Assembly (NCBI GenBank): GCA_963677885.1
Contig: OY782500.1
Span: 3,968,001-4,032,000 of the forward strand
DNA from: UBA1351 sp963677885
GTDB lineage: Bacteria > Bacillota > Clostridia > Lachnospirales > Vallitaleaceae
DNA: 64,000 bases
Reading direction: 5' to 3'
Shown here piece by piece: positions 15,983-24,196 of this stretch; the stretch's first letter is position 1, and every line of letters begins with the position of its first letter. The notes beneath the pieces were generated by a model. The model saw only the letters and a program-made list of their open reading frames with translations. It made no database searches and was not told the origin of the DNA. The position numbers and the translations under genes were made by a program.

Positions 15983-16972
15983 ATGTTTATCAATGAATTA
16001 ATTAGAATAATAAAATTTGTCATTCAAAACTTTTTAGAGGTATGGCCCCTATTGATCTTGACTGTGCCCCTCGCTCTCGCAATTAGGAGGGTTAAAGTTA
16101 CTGATAAGGTGAATGGATGGCTAATGAAAAACATCCATATTTCCATATTGGCAGCAACCTTAATTGGAGCAGTAGCGCCTTTTTGCTCCTGTTCCGTTAT
16201 TCCTGTTATTTCCTCTATGCTCCTTGCAGGTGTTCCTTTGGCTCCAATTATGGCTTTTTGGCTGGCTTCACCTTCTATGGATCCTGAAATCTTCTTCCTA
16301 AGTGCCGCAAGTCTGGGCTATCCACTTGCCATTGGTCGAATTGTAACCACTTTCTTCATGAGTTTTGGTGGAGGATACATGGTTTATATTCTGCTGGGTA
16401 AAGTCAATGGTCAAGACTATTTGAAACAAAGTCTTAAGCATGGATCTGAAAAAAATTTCAATGAAAGCTCTTGTCAAGGAGAGGCTTGCCGGGAGCAAGC
16501 TCTTAGCTGTTGTGAGATAAAGGGGCCAGAAAAGAAAGTTAGGACTCACCTTAATCGGCTAAAGCCATTGATTAAGGACTCTATAGATGCCCTTTTATTG
16601 ATTGGAAGATTCTTACTTATAGCTTATATTTTAGAGGCAATCATCATATTTTATATACCTGGTGATTTCATTACAAATATATTAGGTGGTCAGGGATTTC
16701 TTGGTATCTTAAAAGCTACGGCGATCAGTATTCCCTTGTATACAACCAACCTTTCTGCCTTAGGTCTTGTAGGCGGGTTGATTGAAAAAGGGTTTTCGGA
16801 AGGGGCTGGCTTGGCTTTCCTAATTGGAGGTGCTACAACAACAGTCCCAGCCATGAGTGCTGTCTATCAGTTGGTAAGAAAAAAAGTCTTTTTTATCTAT
16901 CTCATGAGTGCTATAGGATTTTCTCTAGTGGGAGGTTTGGTTTATTCTCTTATAGCCCATCTATGGAATTGA
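15983..16972 (+). CDS. COG0701-type permease (ArsP/YraQ family)
   Basis: 329 residues from ATG 15983. An in-frame ATG at 15971 is less likely because the GGAGG (15973-15977) is the ribosome-binding site for 15983. About eight membrane helices with the family hallmark APFCSCSVIPV and a second half containing IPLYTTNLSALG. A central cytoplasmic loop near 155-180 is Cys-rich (SSCQGEACREQ, SCC). ArsP relatives export trivalent organoarsenicals; other members have no known substrate. Pairing with an ArsR regulator supports metalloid or toxicant efflux. Confidence 0.82.
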   Translation: MFINELIRIIKFVIQNFLEVWPLLILTVPLALAIRRVKVTDKVNGWLMKNIHISILAATLIGAVAPFCSCSVIPVISSMLLAGVPLAPIMAFWLASPSMDPEIFFLSAASLGYPLAIGRIVTTFFMSFGGGYMVYILLGKVNGQDYLKQSLKHGSEKNFNESSCQGEACREQALSCCEIKGPEKKVRTHLNRLKPLIKDSIDALLLIGRFLLIAYILEAIIIFYIPGDFITNILGGQGFLGILKATAISIPLYTTNLSALGLVGGLIEKGFSEGAGLAFLIGGATTTVPAMSAVYQLVRKKVFFIYLMSAIGFSLVGGLVYSLIAHLWN

Positions 16973-16997
16973 CAAATGGGTAAAAATAGGATACAAT
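16969..16997 (+). promoter_or_regulatory. Promoter of the dioxygenase gene
   Basis: TTGACA (16969-16974, overlapping the permease stop), 17 bp, TACAAT (16992-16997). The -10 box runs into the left arm of a 36-bp palindrome. Confidence 0.8.
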
Positions 16998-17030
16998 ATT
17001 AAATATCTTAAATTTAAGATATTTAATATT
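16995..17030. promoter_or_regulatory. 36-bp perfect palindrome operator
   Basis: Perfectly self-complementary AT-rich sequence centred at 17012/17013, with core TATCTTAAATTTAAGATA. It covers the end of the -10 box and the start site. The core layout TATCT-N8-AGATA resembles the operator I recall for MhqR, a MarR-type quinone sensor of Bacillus that controls ring-cleaving dioxygenases; the cognate regulator is not in this window. It differs from the ArsR operators nearby. Confidence 0.8.
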
Positions 17031-17064
17031 ATAGAAAACCCATTGATATATAAGGAGTGATGAT

Positions 17065-17826
17065 ATGAAAGCACCAGCAATCTTTTTAGGCCACGGAAGT
17101 CCTATGAATGCAATAGAAGACAATAGATATACCAGAGAGTGGAACGTTTTAGGTAAGGAGTATAGACCAAAGGGAATCCTTATGGTTTCCGGTCATTGGT
17201 ATACTCAGGGAACTAGAATCTGGGATCAAATCGAACCAGTCAAAGTTGATGATATGTATGGTTTTCCCAAAGAGCTATACGACCTTAAGTATCCAGTGAA
17301 GACTGAAATGGAACTTGTTGGTAAAATCAAAGACAAGTTGGGAGAATCCGTAACTATCGATAATTCTTGGGGCTTGGATCATGGCGCCTGGTCTATTTTA
17401 GTCCATATGTACCCTGAGGCTGATATACCACTGCTTCAGATCAGTATCGACAGGAATAAAAGTCCTAGAGAGCATTACGAGTTAGGTGTAAAACTGAAAG
17501 AACTGAGAAATGAAGGCTACATGATATTGGGAAGTGGAAATGTCGTTCATAATCTTAGGCATATTGATTTCAATATGAAAACAGGTTATCCATGGGCCGT
17601 CGATTTTGATGACTATATTGAGCAGGCAGTAGTGGAGGGGAACCATGATAAGGTGATTGATTATGAATCCTTTGGTCAGGCTGCAGGTCTCAGTGTACCG
17701 ACACCAGACCATTTCTACCCCTTACTTGTGATCCTGGGAGCTTCTGATCCTGAAGACAAGGTAAGAGTCGTCAGTAAAGGTTATGATCTTGGAGCAACCT
17801 CAATGACAGGGTTTGTATTGGAGTGA
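17065..17826 (+). CDS. DODA-type extradiol dioxygenase (YgiD family)
   Basis: 253 residues of the LigB superfamily, usual length for 4,5-DOPA dioxygenase-like YgiD proteins. Metal-site histidines are seen in LGHGSPMNA, VSGHWYTQG and GLDHGAW, and SGNVVHNLRHID completes the active-site set. Such enzymes cleave catechols or act on quinone-like toxicants; the natural substrate is not known. It has its own promoter with a large palindromic operator and a good ribosome-binding site (AAGGAGTGATGAT). A stem-loop at 17832 follows. Confidence 0.88.
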   Translation: MKAPAIFLGHGSPMNAIEDNRYTREWNVLGKEYRPKGILMVSGHWYTQGTRIWDQIEPVKVDDMYGFPKELYDLKYPVKTEMELVGKIKDKLGESVTIDNSWGLDHGAWSILVHMYPEADIPLLQISIDRNKSPREHYELGVKLKELRNEGYMILGSGNVVHNLRHIDFNMKTGYPWAVDFDDYIEQAVVEGNHDKVIDYESFGQAAGLSVPTPDHFYPLLVILGASDPEDKVRVVSKGYDLGATSMTGFVLE

Positions 17827-17831
17827 TTAGT

Positions 17832-17866
17832 GTCCAGCCCATAGCTGTTAAAGCGATGGGCTGGAC
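17832..17866 (+). terminator. Intrinsic terminator of the dioxygenase gene
   Basis: GTCCAGCCCAT (17832-17842) pairs with ATGGGCTGGAC (17856-17866), extended by further pairs inside; T-rich sequence TTATTTA follows. Confidence 0.8.
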
Positions 17867-17876
17867 TTATTTATAG

Positions 17877-17968
17877 ACTAAGAAATTGCTCTGAACGAGT
17901 CAATTTCTGTCGACAGCTGGAACAATTCGCGAAGCGAAACCAGCGTCGTTAAACGACGCTTTTGTTCT
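17877..17968 (+). repeat. Dispersed structured repeat, copy 2
   Basis: Second copy of the element at 15360-15453. The variable 5' part still keeps AAATTGCT...CAATTTCTGTCG; the 3' part with two hairpins (TTCGC-GAA-GCGAA and AGCGTCG-N5-CGACGCT-TTTGTT) is unchanged. Its 3' end abuts the -35 box of the lacI-type gene. Confidence 0.8.
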
Positions 17969-17996
17969 AGACATATATTCTTTTTTCAGTTATGAT
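17968..17996 (+). promoter_or_regulatory. Promoter of the LacI-family gene
   Basis: TAGACA (17968-17973), 17 bp, TATGAT (17991-17996), beginning at the last base of repeat copy 2. Confidence 0.55.
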
Positions 17997-18027
17997 GGGT
18001 ATGAAAATGTTTTAGAAGGAGCTTAAT

Positions 18028-19020
18028 ATGAGCACAATCAAAGATATCGCTGCTAAACTTGGAATTTCCCATTCTACCGTATCAAGAGCCTTAAACGATT
18101 CACCTCTTGTTAATGCCAATACGAAGAAGGAAGTCAAGGAAATGGCAGAACAGTTGGGTTATGTCCCCAATGAAAGTGCCAGAAGTCTTAAGCTGAATAA
18201 ATCCTTTAACGTAGGTGTTTTTCTGTCTTCTATTACCGTTGGTACTTCACCGGCTATTGTCTTTGAAGTCATCAAGATGCTTAACTCCATTATGGGGTCA
18301 GAGTATAACGTGGTATTAAAGTCTATAGATGCCTACCATGAAACCTTTCAACCGGTAAACCGTCAAAATTTCGAAGGTATTATTGTTTTTAGTCAAAAAG
18401 AAGAGGATGATCTCTTTATAAAGAACGCCATCGACTCTCATCTTCCTGTCGTCGTTGTGAACCGCCACATTAAGGATATGGATGTCATTAGTTTATATGC
18501 TGATGATGAACGTGGGGCAAGACAGGCTATGAATTATATCTATGATTCAGGTCATAGGAAAATCAATATTATTGAAGGCTGCCTTGATTTTCACTCCAAT
18601 GTTCAACGGCTCAAAGGCGTATACGGTGCTAGGGACCAAGGCAAGATTGAAATAGTTGGTCGGGATGTAGGTGATTACACATACCAGGGAGGCTATCAGG
18701 CTATGCTCCGCTTGATTGAAGATAAGAAACTTGGAACAGCCCTTTTTGCCTTCAATGATGATATGGCTGTGGGAGCTATGAAAGCCTGTTCAGATAGAGG
18801 GATTCATCTACCTGATGACTATTCCATTATTGGCTTTGACGGCAACAGCGTTCATCATTTTACGACTCCGGCTCTTGCTACCATACACAGACCCATTAAA
18901 GAAATCTGCCAGGAAGCTGCCAGTATCCTAATTGATGAAATGAATGGCAAGCATCTTGAACAAAAATCTGTAGAATATGAGAATATTCTGGTAAAAAATG
19001 AGTCAGTAAAAGAAATTTGA
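18028..19020 (+). CDS. LacI-family regulator of hexuronate genes
   Basis: 330 residues. The N-terminal HTH (IKDIAAKLGISHSTVSRALN, 4-23) and hinge (YVPNESARSL) are classical; the rest is a periplasmic-binding-protein-like effector domain. It lies directly upstream of uxaC-uxuA-uxuB. Two mirror-image 16-bp operators of LacI type (TTGCAMACGTKTGCAA) cover the uxaC promoter, so repression of the uronate genes with relief by a uronate or pathway intermediate is the natural reading. GAAGGAGCTTAAT precedes ATG 18028. No such operator was seen before its own promoter. Confidence 0.88.
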   Translation: MSTIKDIAAKLGISHSTVSRALNDSPLVNANTKKEVKEMAEQLGYVPNESARSLKLNKSFNVGVFLSSITVGTSPAIVFEVIKMLNSIMGSEYNVVLKSIDAYHETFQPVNRQNFEGIIVFSQKEEDDLFIKNAIDSHLPVVVVNRHIKDMDVISLYADDERGARQAMNYIYDSGHRKINIIEGCLDFHSNVQRLKGVYGARDQGKIEIVGRDVGDYTYQGGYQAMLRLIEDKKLGTALFAFNDDMAVGAMKACSDRGIHLPDDYSIIGFDGNSVHHFTTPALATIHRPIKEICQEAASILIDEMNGKHLEQKSVEYENILVKNESVKEI

Positions 19021-19039
19021 CGTTTTTTAAAACAAAGAC

Positions 19040-19055
19040 TTGCACACGTTTGCAA
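19040..19055. promoter_or_regulatory. LacI-type operator O1 over the -35 box
   Basis: TTGCACACGTTTGCAA. Its first six bases are the -35 hexamer of the uxaC promoter. Exact reverse complement of O2 at 19084-19099. Confidence 0.88.
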
Positions 19056-19068
19056 ACCTGTGTATAAT
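19040..19068 (+). promoter_or_regulatory. Promoter of the uxaC-uxuA-uxuB operon
   Basis: TTGCAC (19040-19045), 17 bp, TATAAT (19063-19068). The predicted start near 19075 lies between the two operators. Confidence 0.82.
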
Positions 19069-19083
19069 AACAATATAAAGTTT

Positions 19084-19099
19084 TTGCAAACGTGTGCAA
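19084..19099. promoter_or_regulatory. LacI-type operator O2 downstream of the start site
   Basis: TTGCAAACGTGTGCAA, centre 44 bp from the centre of O1, about four helical turns, which would suit simultaneous binding by a dimer pair. Confidence 0.88.
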
Positions 19100-19145
19100 A
19101 ACGCAATTACGGTTTAATGGAGAAAGGTTACAAGAGGTGAATCCA

Positions 19146-20543
19146 GTGGCGACTTTTATGGACAGTCAGTTTCTTTTAACGACAGAAACTGCCAAGTACC
19201 TTTATGAGAATCATGGGAAGAAGATGCCAATCTTCGATTATCATTCCCATCTTCCCGCAAAGGAAATTTATGAGGATCTTAAATACAATCATATTTCAGA
19301 AGCCTGGTTAGGTCATGATCATTATAAGTGGCGGGCTATGAGATCCTATGGAATTGACGAGGAACTTATTACAGGAAATGGGGCTATGGATGACAAGTTC
19401 AAGGCCTATGCTGAAACGGTACAAAACTGTATTGGGAATCCTCTCTATCATTGGACCCATTTGGAACTTAGTCATTACTTTTCTTATGACCAGCCTTTAT
19501 CTTTAAAAACAGCAGACCAGTGTTTGGCAGTCTGTAATGACAAATTGACAAAAGAAGGTTTAACCGTTCGTCAAATGATTAAGGCATCAAATGTAGCCTT
19601 AATTGGAACAACAGATGATCCAACAGATGACCTGAAATACCATTATCTGATTCAAGAGGACCAAGATATTGATGTAAGGGTTGTTCCAACCTATAGACCG
19701 GATATGGGTATTAACATTGATAAGGCTGACTATATCCCTTGGATGAAGAAGCTAAGTGACTTGGTTGGTTATCCAATCACAGATATCAAAGGACTGGTAA
19801 AAGCTCTTAAGGAAAGAGCGGACTTCTTTGATCAGGCTGGTTGTTTAAGCGCCGACCACGGTATGGACTATATACCTTATGTTCCCGCTTCAGAAGACCA
19901 AGTGAATGTGATTATGACCAAGGCCCTCGGTGGTGAAAGTTTGGAAGCTCATGAAGTTGATGGATACAAGACCTATCTCATCAAAGAATTGGCGGCAATC
20001 TATGCAGATAAGAAGTGGGTCATGCAAGTCCACATGGGAACGATGAGGAACAACAATTCCAAAATGTTCAAGCGTATTGGTAAAGACTCTGGTTTCGACT
20101 CTGTTAATGATCATCAAATAGCAGAGAGCCTGTCAAGTCTTCTGGATGATATTCAGGAAAAGTCAGGTTTACCCAAGACCATTCTGTATGCCCTTAACCC
20201 CAAAGATAATTATGTGCTCGGAACCATGATTGGCAACTACCAGGAAAAAATGAGAGGTAAGTTCCAACTAGGTTCAGGCTGGTGGTTTAATGATCATAAA
20301 GACGGGATGCGTAGACAATTGACAGACCTGGCTAATCTTGGTGTCTTAAGTACTTTTGTCGGTATGCTGACTGATTCAAGAAGCTTCCTGTCTTTTACCA
20401 GACATGATTATTTCAGAAGAATCCTATGCCAGCTGCTGGGTGAATGGGTCGAAGGTGGAGAATACCCAAGAGATCTTGACTTTCTGGGAAAAGTTGTTGA
20501 AGATATATCTTTTAACAATGCCAATAATTATTTTACCAAGTAA
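19146..20543 (+). CDS. uxaC: Glucuronate isomerase UxaC
   Basis: 465 residues from GTG 19146, selected because GAGGTG (19134-19139) is 6 nt upstream; an ATG at 19092 lies inside operator O2 and an ATG at 19158 is too far from the site. Amidohydrolase-fold family members convert D-glucuronate to D-fructuronate and D-galacturonate to D-tagaturonate. Motifs: FDYHSHLPAKEIYEDL with the HxH pair, VVPTYRPD, MQVHMGTMRNNN, GSGWWFNDH. Length is normal. First gene of the LacI-controlled operon. Confidence 0.95.
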   Translation: MATFMDSQFLLTTETAKYLYENHGKKMPIFDYHSHLPAKEIYEDLKYNHISEAWLGHDHYKWRAMRSYGIDEELITGNGAMDDKFKAYAETVQNCIGNPLYHWTHLELSHYFSYDQPLSLKTADQCLAVCNDKLTKEGLTVRQMIKASNVALIGTTDDPTDDLKYHYLIQEDQDIDVRVVPTYRPDMGINIDKADYIPWMKKLSDLVGYPITDIKGLVKALKERADFFDQAGCLSADHGMDYIPYVPASEDQVNVIMTKALGGESLEAHEVDGYKTYLIKELAAIYADKKWVMQVHMGTMRNNNSKMFKRIGKDSGFDSVNDHQIAESLSSLLDDIQEKSGLPKTILYALNPKDNYVLGTMIGNYQEKMRGKFQLGSGWWFNDHKDGMRRQLTDLANLGVLSTFVGMLTDSRSFLSFTRHDYFRRILCQLLGEWVEGGEYPRDLDFLGKVVEDISFNNANNYFTK

Positions 20544-20632
20544 CTTTTCATCCGTGAATTCTATTAAATGATGGAATCAGGATGTTATAACAATTAATAT
20601 AATGCAGTGAAGAATTTACAAGGAGAATGGAT

Positions 20633-21709
20633 ATGAATATGACATGGCGTTGGTATGGAGAAGGAAACGACTCTATTACCTTGGATCACATCCGTCAGAT
20701 TCCCGGCGTTATGGGAGCCGTTTGGTCTCTTCATGATAAAGTGGCCGGTGAAGTCTGGGAAATGGAACGAATTGAAGAAGTAGCAAAGCAAATTACTGAC
20801 AAAGGTATGAGCCCGGCAGTCGTTGAAAGTGTAAATGTTCATGATGACATTAAGCTTGGAAAACCATCCAGAGACTTATACATAGACAGATATATTGATA
20901 CGATTGAGAAATTGTCAAAAGTAGGTGTTAAGGTTATCTGTTATAACTTTATGCCTGTCTTTGACTGGACAAGAACAGAACTCTACAAGGAACAACCAGA
21001 CGGTTCCAATGCACTTTTTTATGAAAAGAATGCTATTGACCAAGACCCCAAAATTATGGCCCAAAGAATTATTGACGGTGCTGGTGACTTTACCATGCCT
21101 GGTTGGGAACCTGAAAGATTGGCAAGGCTGGATGACCTTTTTGCAGAATATCAGGGAATGACTGAAGACACTTTGTTTGAAAATTTACAATACTTCCTGG
21201 AGAGAATCATACCAACCTGTGAGAAATACGATGTGAAAATGGCTATCCATCCGGATGATCCACCATGGCCAATCTTTGGACTTCCAAGAATCATCAGAAG
21301 CCGCGACCATATTAGACGTTTTCTTGACTTAGTTGACAGTCCATATAACGGATTAACTTTATGTACAGGTTCCTTAGGACCCAATCCGGAAAATGATTTG
21401 CCTGCGATTATCAGAGAATTTGTAGACCGCATCCACTTTGCCCACATCCGTAATGTAAAACGTTTTGAAAACGGCGATTTTATCGAAGTTTCCCACCGGG
21501 GTAAAGATGGCGATGTAGATGTTTACGAAGTTTTAAAAGCCTATCATGATAATGATTTCAAAGGTTATATCAGACCGGACCATGGCCGTCACCTGTGGGG
21601 TGAGGAAAAACATTGTAGACCTGGATATGGTCTCTATGACAGAGCTCTAGGAGTTATGTATATGTTAGGTGTTTGGGATTCTCTCGACAAAAGGAAAGAA
21701 GGTAGATAG
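20633..21709 (+). CDS. uxuA: Mannonate dehydratase UxuA
   Basis: 358 residues from ATG 20633, giving MNMTWRWYGEGND as in the family. The ATG at 20627 is only 1 nt from the AGGAG and is unlikely. It dehydrates D-mannonate to 2-keto-3-deoxygluconate. It has the xylose-isomerase-like TIM-barrel features: VICYNFMPVFDWTRT, HPDDPPWPIFGLPRI, FAHIRNVKR, YIRPDHGRHLWGE. uxuB begins 1 nt after its stop. Confidence 0.95.
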   Translation: MNMTWRWYGEGNDSITLDHIRQIPGVMGAVWSLHDKVAGEVWEMERIEEVAKQITDKGMSPAVVESVNVHDDIKLGKPSRDLYIDRYIDTIEKLSKVGVKVICYNFMPVFDWTRTELYKEQPDGSNALFYEKNAIDQDPKIMAQRIIDGAGDFTMPGWEPERLARLDDLFAEYQGMTEDTLFENLQYFLERIIPTCEKYDVKMAIHPDDPPWPIFGLPRIIRSRDHIRRFLDLVDSPYNGLTLCTGSLGPNPENDLPAIIREFVDRIHFAHIRNVKRFENGDFIEVSHRGKDGDVDVYEVLKAYHDNDFKGYIRPDHGRHLWGEEKHCRPGYGLYDRALGVMYMLGVWDSLDKRKEGR

Positions 21710-21710
21710 G

Positions 21711-23312
21711 ATGAAACTGAATAAGAAAAATCTCCTTCAAAAAGAAGCATGGGATGAAATGGGTATTAGTCTTCCGACCTTTGATCTAGATGGAGTTGCA
21801 GCTAAAACAGCAAGTCAACCTAGCTGGATTCATTTTGGCGGAGGAAATATCTTTAGAGCCTTTATCGCCAATGCATACCAGGACCTTTTGGATCAAGGCC
21901 TTGCAGATACAGGAATTATCGCTGTTGAATCCTTTGATCATGAAGTAACAGACAGAGTATATAGAGCTTTTGATAACCTTTCCATTTTAGTTAATATGAG
22001 TTCCGATGGCAAGTTCAGCAAAAAAGTTATTGCCAGTGTATCAGAATCTTTAGCTGCGGATTTTACAAGAAGCCAGGATATCGAACGCTTGACTTCAATC
22101 TTTGAGAATCCAAGTCTTCAGATGGTAAGTTTTACTATCACAGAAAAAGGCTATGCCCTTAAAGATCCTAATGGTGAGTTTTTTAGCTTTGTTCTTGGTG
22201 ACCTTGAAAATGGACCTGGGAAGCCAAGCCATACCATGAGTATGATTACTGCTTTTGCCTATAAACGTTACCTTGCCGGTAAGTATCCTGTGACCTTTGT
22301 TAGCATGGATAACTGCTCTCATAATGGAGATAAGCTGAAAGAGGCGGTTATTACCATTGCCAAAGAGTGGGCAGAAAGAGACTTTGTAGAAGCAGGTTTT
22401 GTTGACTATATTACCGATGAATCATTAGTAACATTCCCACTTTCTATGATTGACAAAATCACGCCAAGACCTTCAGATACCGTTAAAGACGTTTTGGAAG
22501 CTGACGGACTTGAGGATATGGATGTTATCATAACCGAAAGACGTTCCTATATGGCCCCATTTGTTAATGCGGAGATTCCACAGTATTTGATCGTAGAAGA
22601 TAAGTTTACCAATGGACGTCCTGCCCTTGACAAAGCCGGTGTGATCTTCACTTCAAGAGATACGGTCAACCAGACCGAGACTATGAAAGTAACCACATGC
22701 CTTAATCCTTTACATACGGCTCTGGCTGTAACTGGCTGCCTCTTGGATTACCATCTTATAGCAGATCAGATGAAGGATGAAACCCTTGTAAAACTGATTA
22801 AGAGAATCGGTTATACTGAAGGTCTTCCGGTAGTTGTTGATCCAAAAATAATCGATCCTAAAGCATTTATAGATGAAGTTGTTGAAGAACGTTTTACCAA
22901 TCCATTTATCCCGGACACACCACAGCGTATTGCTACGGATACATCTCAAAAAGTAGGCATCCGTTTTGGTGAGACTATAAAATCTTATATCAAGGATGAG
23001 TCCCTGGATCCTTCCAGTCTTATTGGCATACCACTGGCAATTGCGGCCTGGCTAAGATATTTAGTTGGAATCAATGACAAAGGTCAAACTTTTGAACTGA
23101 GTCCCGATCCTTTAAAAGATACCCTTCTTGGTATTCTTGGGGATGTACAGTTAGGTGACAAACCAGAGACAGTGAAAGAAATTATTGGTAATGTATCCAT
23201 TTTTGGTTCAGATCTTTATGTTATCGGTCTTGGCGATAAGATAGAAGCTTATTTTTACGAAATGATGGCAGGTATTGATGGAGTCAGAAGGACTCTCGAT
23301 AAATATCTGTAA
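21711..23312 (+). CDS. uxuB: Fructuronate reductase / D-mannonate oxidoreductase UxuB
   Basis: 533 residues from ATG 21711 (MKLNKKNLLQKEAW), with AGAAGG in the end of uxuA as ribosome-binding site; a longer frame opens at 21669 but reads back into uxuA. It belongs to the polyol-specific long-chain dehydrogenase family: the NAD-binding part has IHFGGGNIFRAF near the N-terminus, and the catalytic part has SMDNCSHNGDKL and TCLNPLHTALA. It interconverts fructuronate and mannonate. 2-keto-3-deoxygluconate kinase and aldolase genes are not in the window. A strong terminator follows. Confidence 0.93.
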   Translation: MKLNKKNLLQKEAWDEMGISLPTFDLDGVAAKTASQPSWIHFGGGNIFRAFIANAYQDLLDQGLADTGIIAVESFDHEVTDRVYRAFDNLSILVNMSSDGKFSKKVIASVSESLAADFTRSQDIERLTSIFENPSLQMVSFTITEKGYALKDPNGEFFSFVLGDLENGPGKPSHTMSMITAFAYKRYLAGKYPVTFVSMDNCSHNGDKLKEAVITIAKEWAERDFVEAGFVDYITDESLVTFPLSMIDKITPRPSDTVKDVLEADGLEDMDVIITERRSYMAPFVNAEIPQYLIVEDKFTNGRPALDKAGVIFTSRDTVNQTETMKVTTCLNPLHTALAVTGCLLDYHLIADQMKDETLVKLIKRIGYTEGLPVVVDPKIIDPKAFIDEVVEERFTNPFIPDTPQRIATDTSQKVGIRFGETIKSYIKDESLDPSSLIGIPLAIAAWLRYLVGINDKGQTFELSPDPLKDTLLGILGDVQLGDKPETVKEIIGNVSIFGSDLYVIGLGDKIEAYFYEMMAGIDGVRRTLDKYL

Positions 23313-23364
23313 TCCGATGAATGAGATCATTTGTTTACCCTTATGATAAATAGTTATTAGTCAT

Positions 23365-23413
23365 AGAGTTGCTATGTTGTAATTACAATTACTTACATAG
23401 CAACTCTTTTTTT
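23365..23413 (+). terminator. Terminator of the uxu operon
   Basis: AGAGTTGCTATGT (23365-23377) pairs with ACATAGCAACTCT (23395-23407), followed by seven T residues; it lies between convergent genes. Confidence 0.92.
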
Positions 23414-23425
23414 GCAAATTATTTC

Positions 23426-24196
23426 TTATGCAGTCTTAAAGGCCTTCCTGTCAACAAGACCTATGACAGCCAACATGATCAGCATAAGGGCAAGTCCAAT
23501 ATAGCGGCCGGTGTTGGACTGCCAGTATGGAAACATGGCAGCTGATGTATTCATGACTGCATGGAGTAAGATCATAAGAAGGATGTTGCCATCGGTCTTA
23601 CGGTAAATCCAGGTGTAGAAGTAGGCAAGAACTGTATTTTGAATCATAAACTGCCATATGGGTAAGTTGCTTTGAACCGTTCCTGTCATGAAAAAGAGGG
23701 GAAGATGCCAAAGGCTCCAGATGAGACCTAATATAAGAGTTCCTAGGAAGATTCCATGTTTGGCTTCCAGTTTGTCGTAGACAAAACCTCTCCAGCCAAA
23801 TTCTTCCCCAAGAGCTCCACCGATGAAGAGAATCTGCAGGAAGACAAGTGGAAACATGGCTAATGGAATAGGATTTTGAACTACAAAATCAGGATCTGCC
23901 AGCCTTGTCATAAAAAGAGTTAATCCACCTTGGAGGGGGAAGATAAGTAAGATCAGCAACCAAATTTTATTGAATTTAAAGTTAAACTTTGTTTTAAAGT
24001 AGGATTTAAAGTCTGACCCTTTTTCTTTCTTTAGCATGATTAAACCGGTAATCGACGGAGTGAAACTGGCAAACATACCAAAGAGTAAAAGAAAAGAGGG
24101 CACCTCAGTCCATTGTGAATGAATGACTGTCGGTAACCACAATAACCATGTGATGATAAGAACAATAGAAAAAAACTTTATGGAATGCTTATTCAT
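23426..24196 (-). CDS. CPBP-family intramembrane glutamic endopeptidase
   Basis: 256 residues, about seven or eight helices. Catalytic motifs of the CAAX protease/bacteriocin-processing family are present: GALGEEFGWRGFVYD (EExxxR), IWSLWHLPLFF, and a later HAVMN. The family includes bacteriocin immunity and prenyl-processing proteins; most bacterial members have no known target. The ATG overlaps the tetR-type gene by 8 bp, so both are one transcription unit controlled by that repressor. Confidence 0.88.
   Translation of the reverse strand: MNKHSIKFFSIVLIITWLLWLPTVIHSQWTEVPSFLLLFGMFASFTPSITGLIMLKKEKGSDFKSYFKTKFNFKFNKIWLLILLIFPLQGGLTLFMTRLADPDFVVQNPIPLAMFPLVFLQILFIGGALGEEFGWRGFVYDKLEAKHGIFLGTLILGLIWSLWHLPLFFMTGTVQSNLPIWQFMIQNTVLAYFYTWIYRKTDGNILLMILLHAVMNTSAAMFPYWQSNTGRYIGLALMLIMLAVIGLVDRKAFKTA

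Noticed and set aside
16995..17030. The 36-bp palindrome as a terminator of the permease gene
   Set aside because: Pure A/T-rich dyad without a T-run, overlapping a consensus -10 box; an operator explains it better.
19092..19145. Longer UxaC from ATG 19092
   Set aside because: That codon lies within operator O2, close to the predicted transcript start; GTG 19146 has a proper ribosome-binding site and gives the family length.
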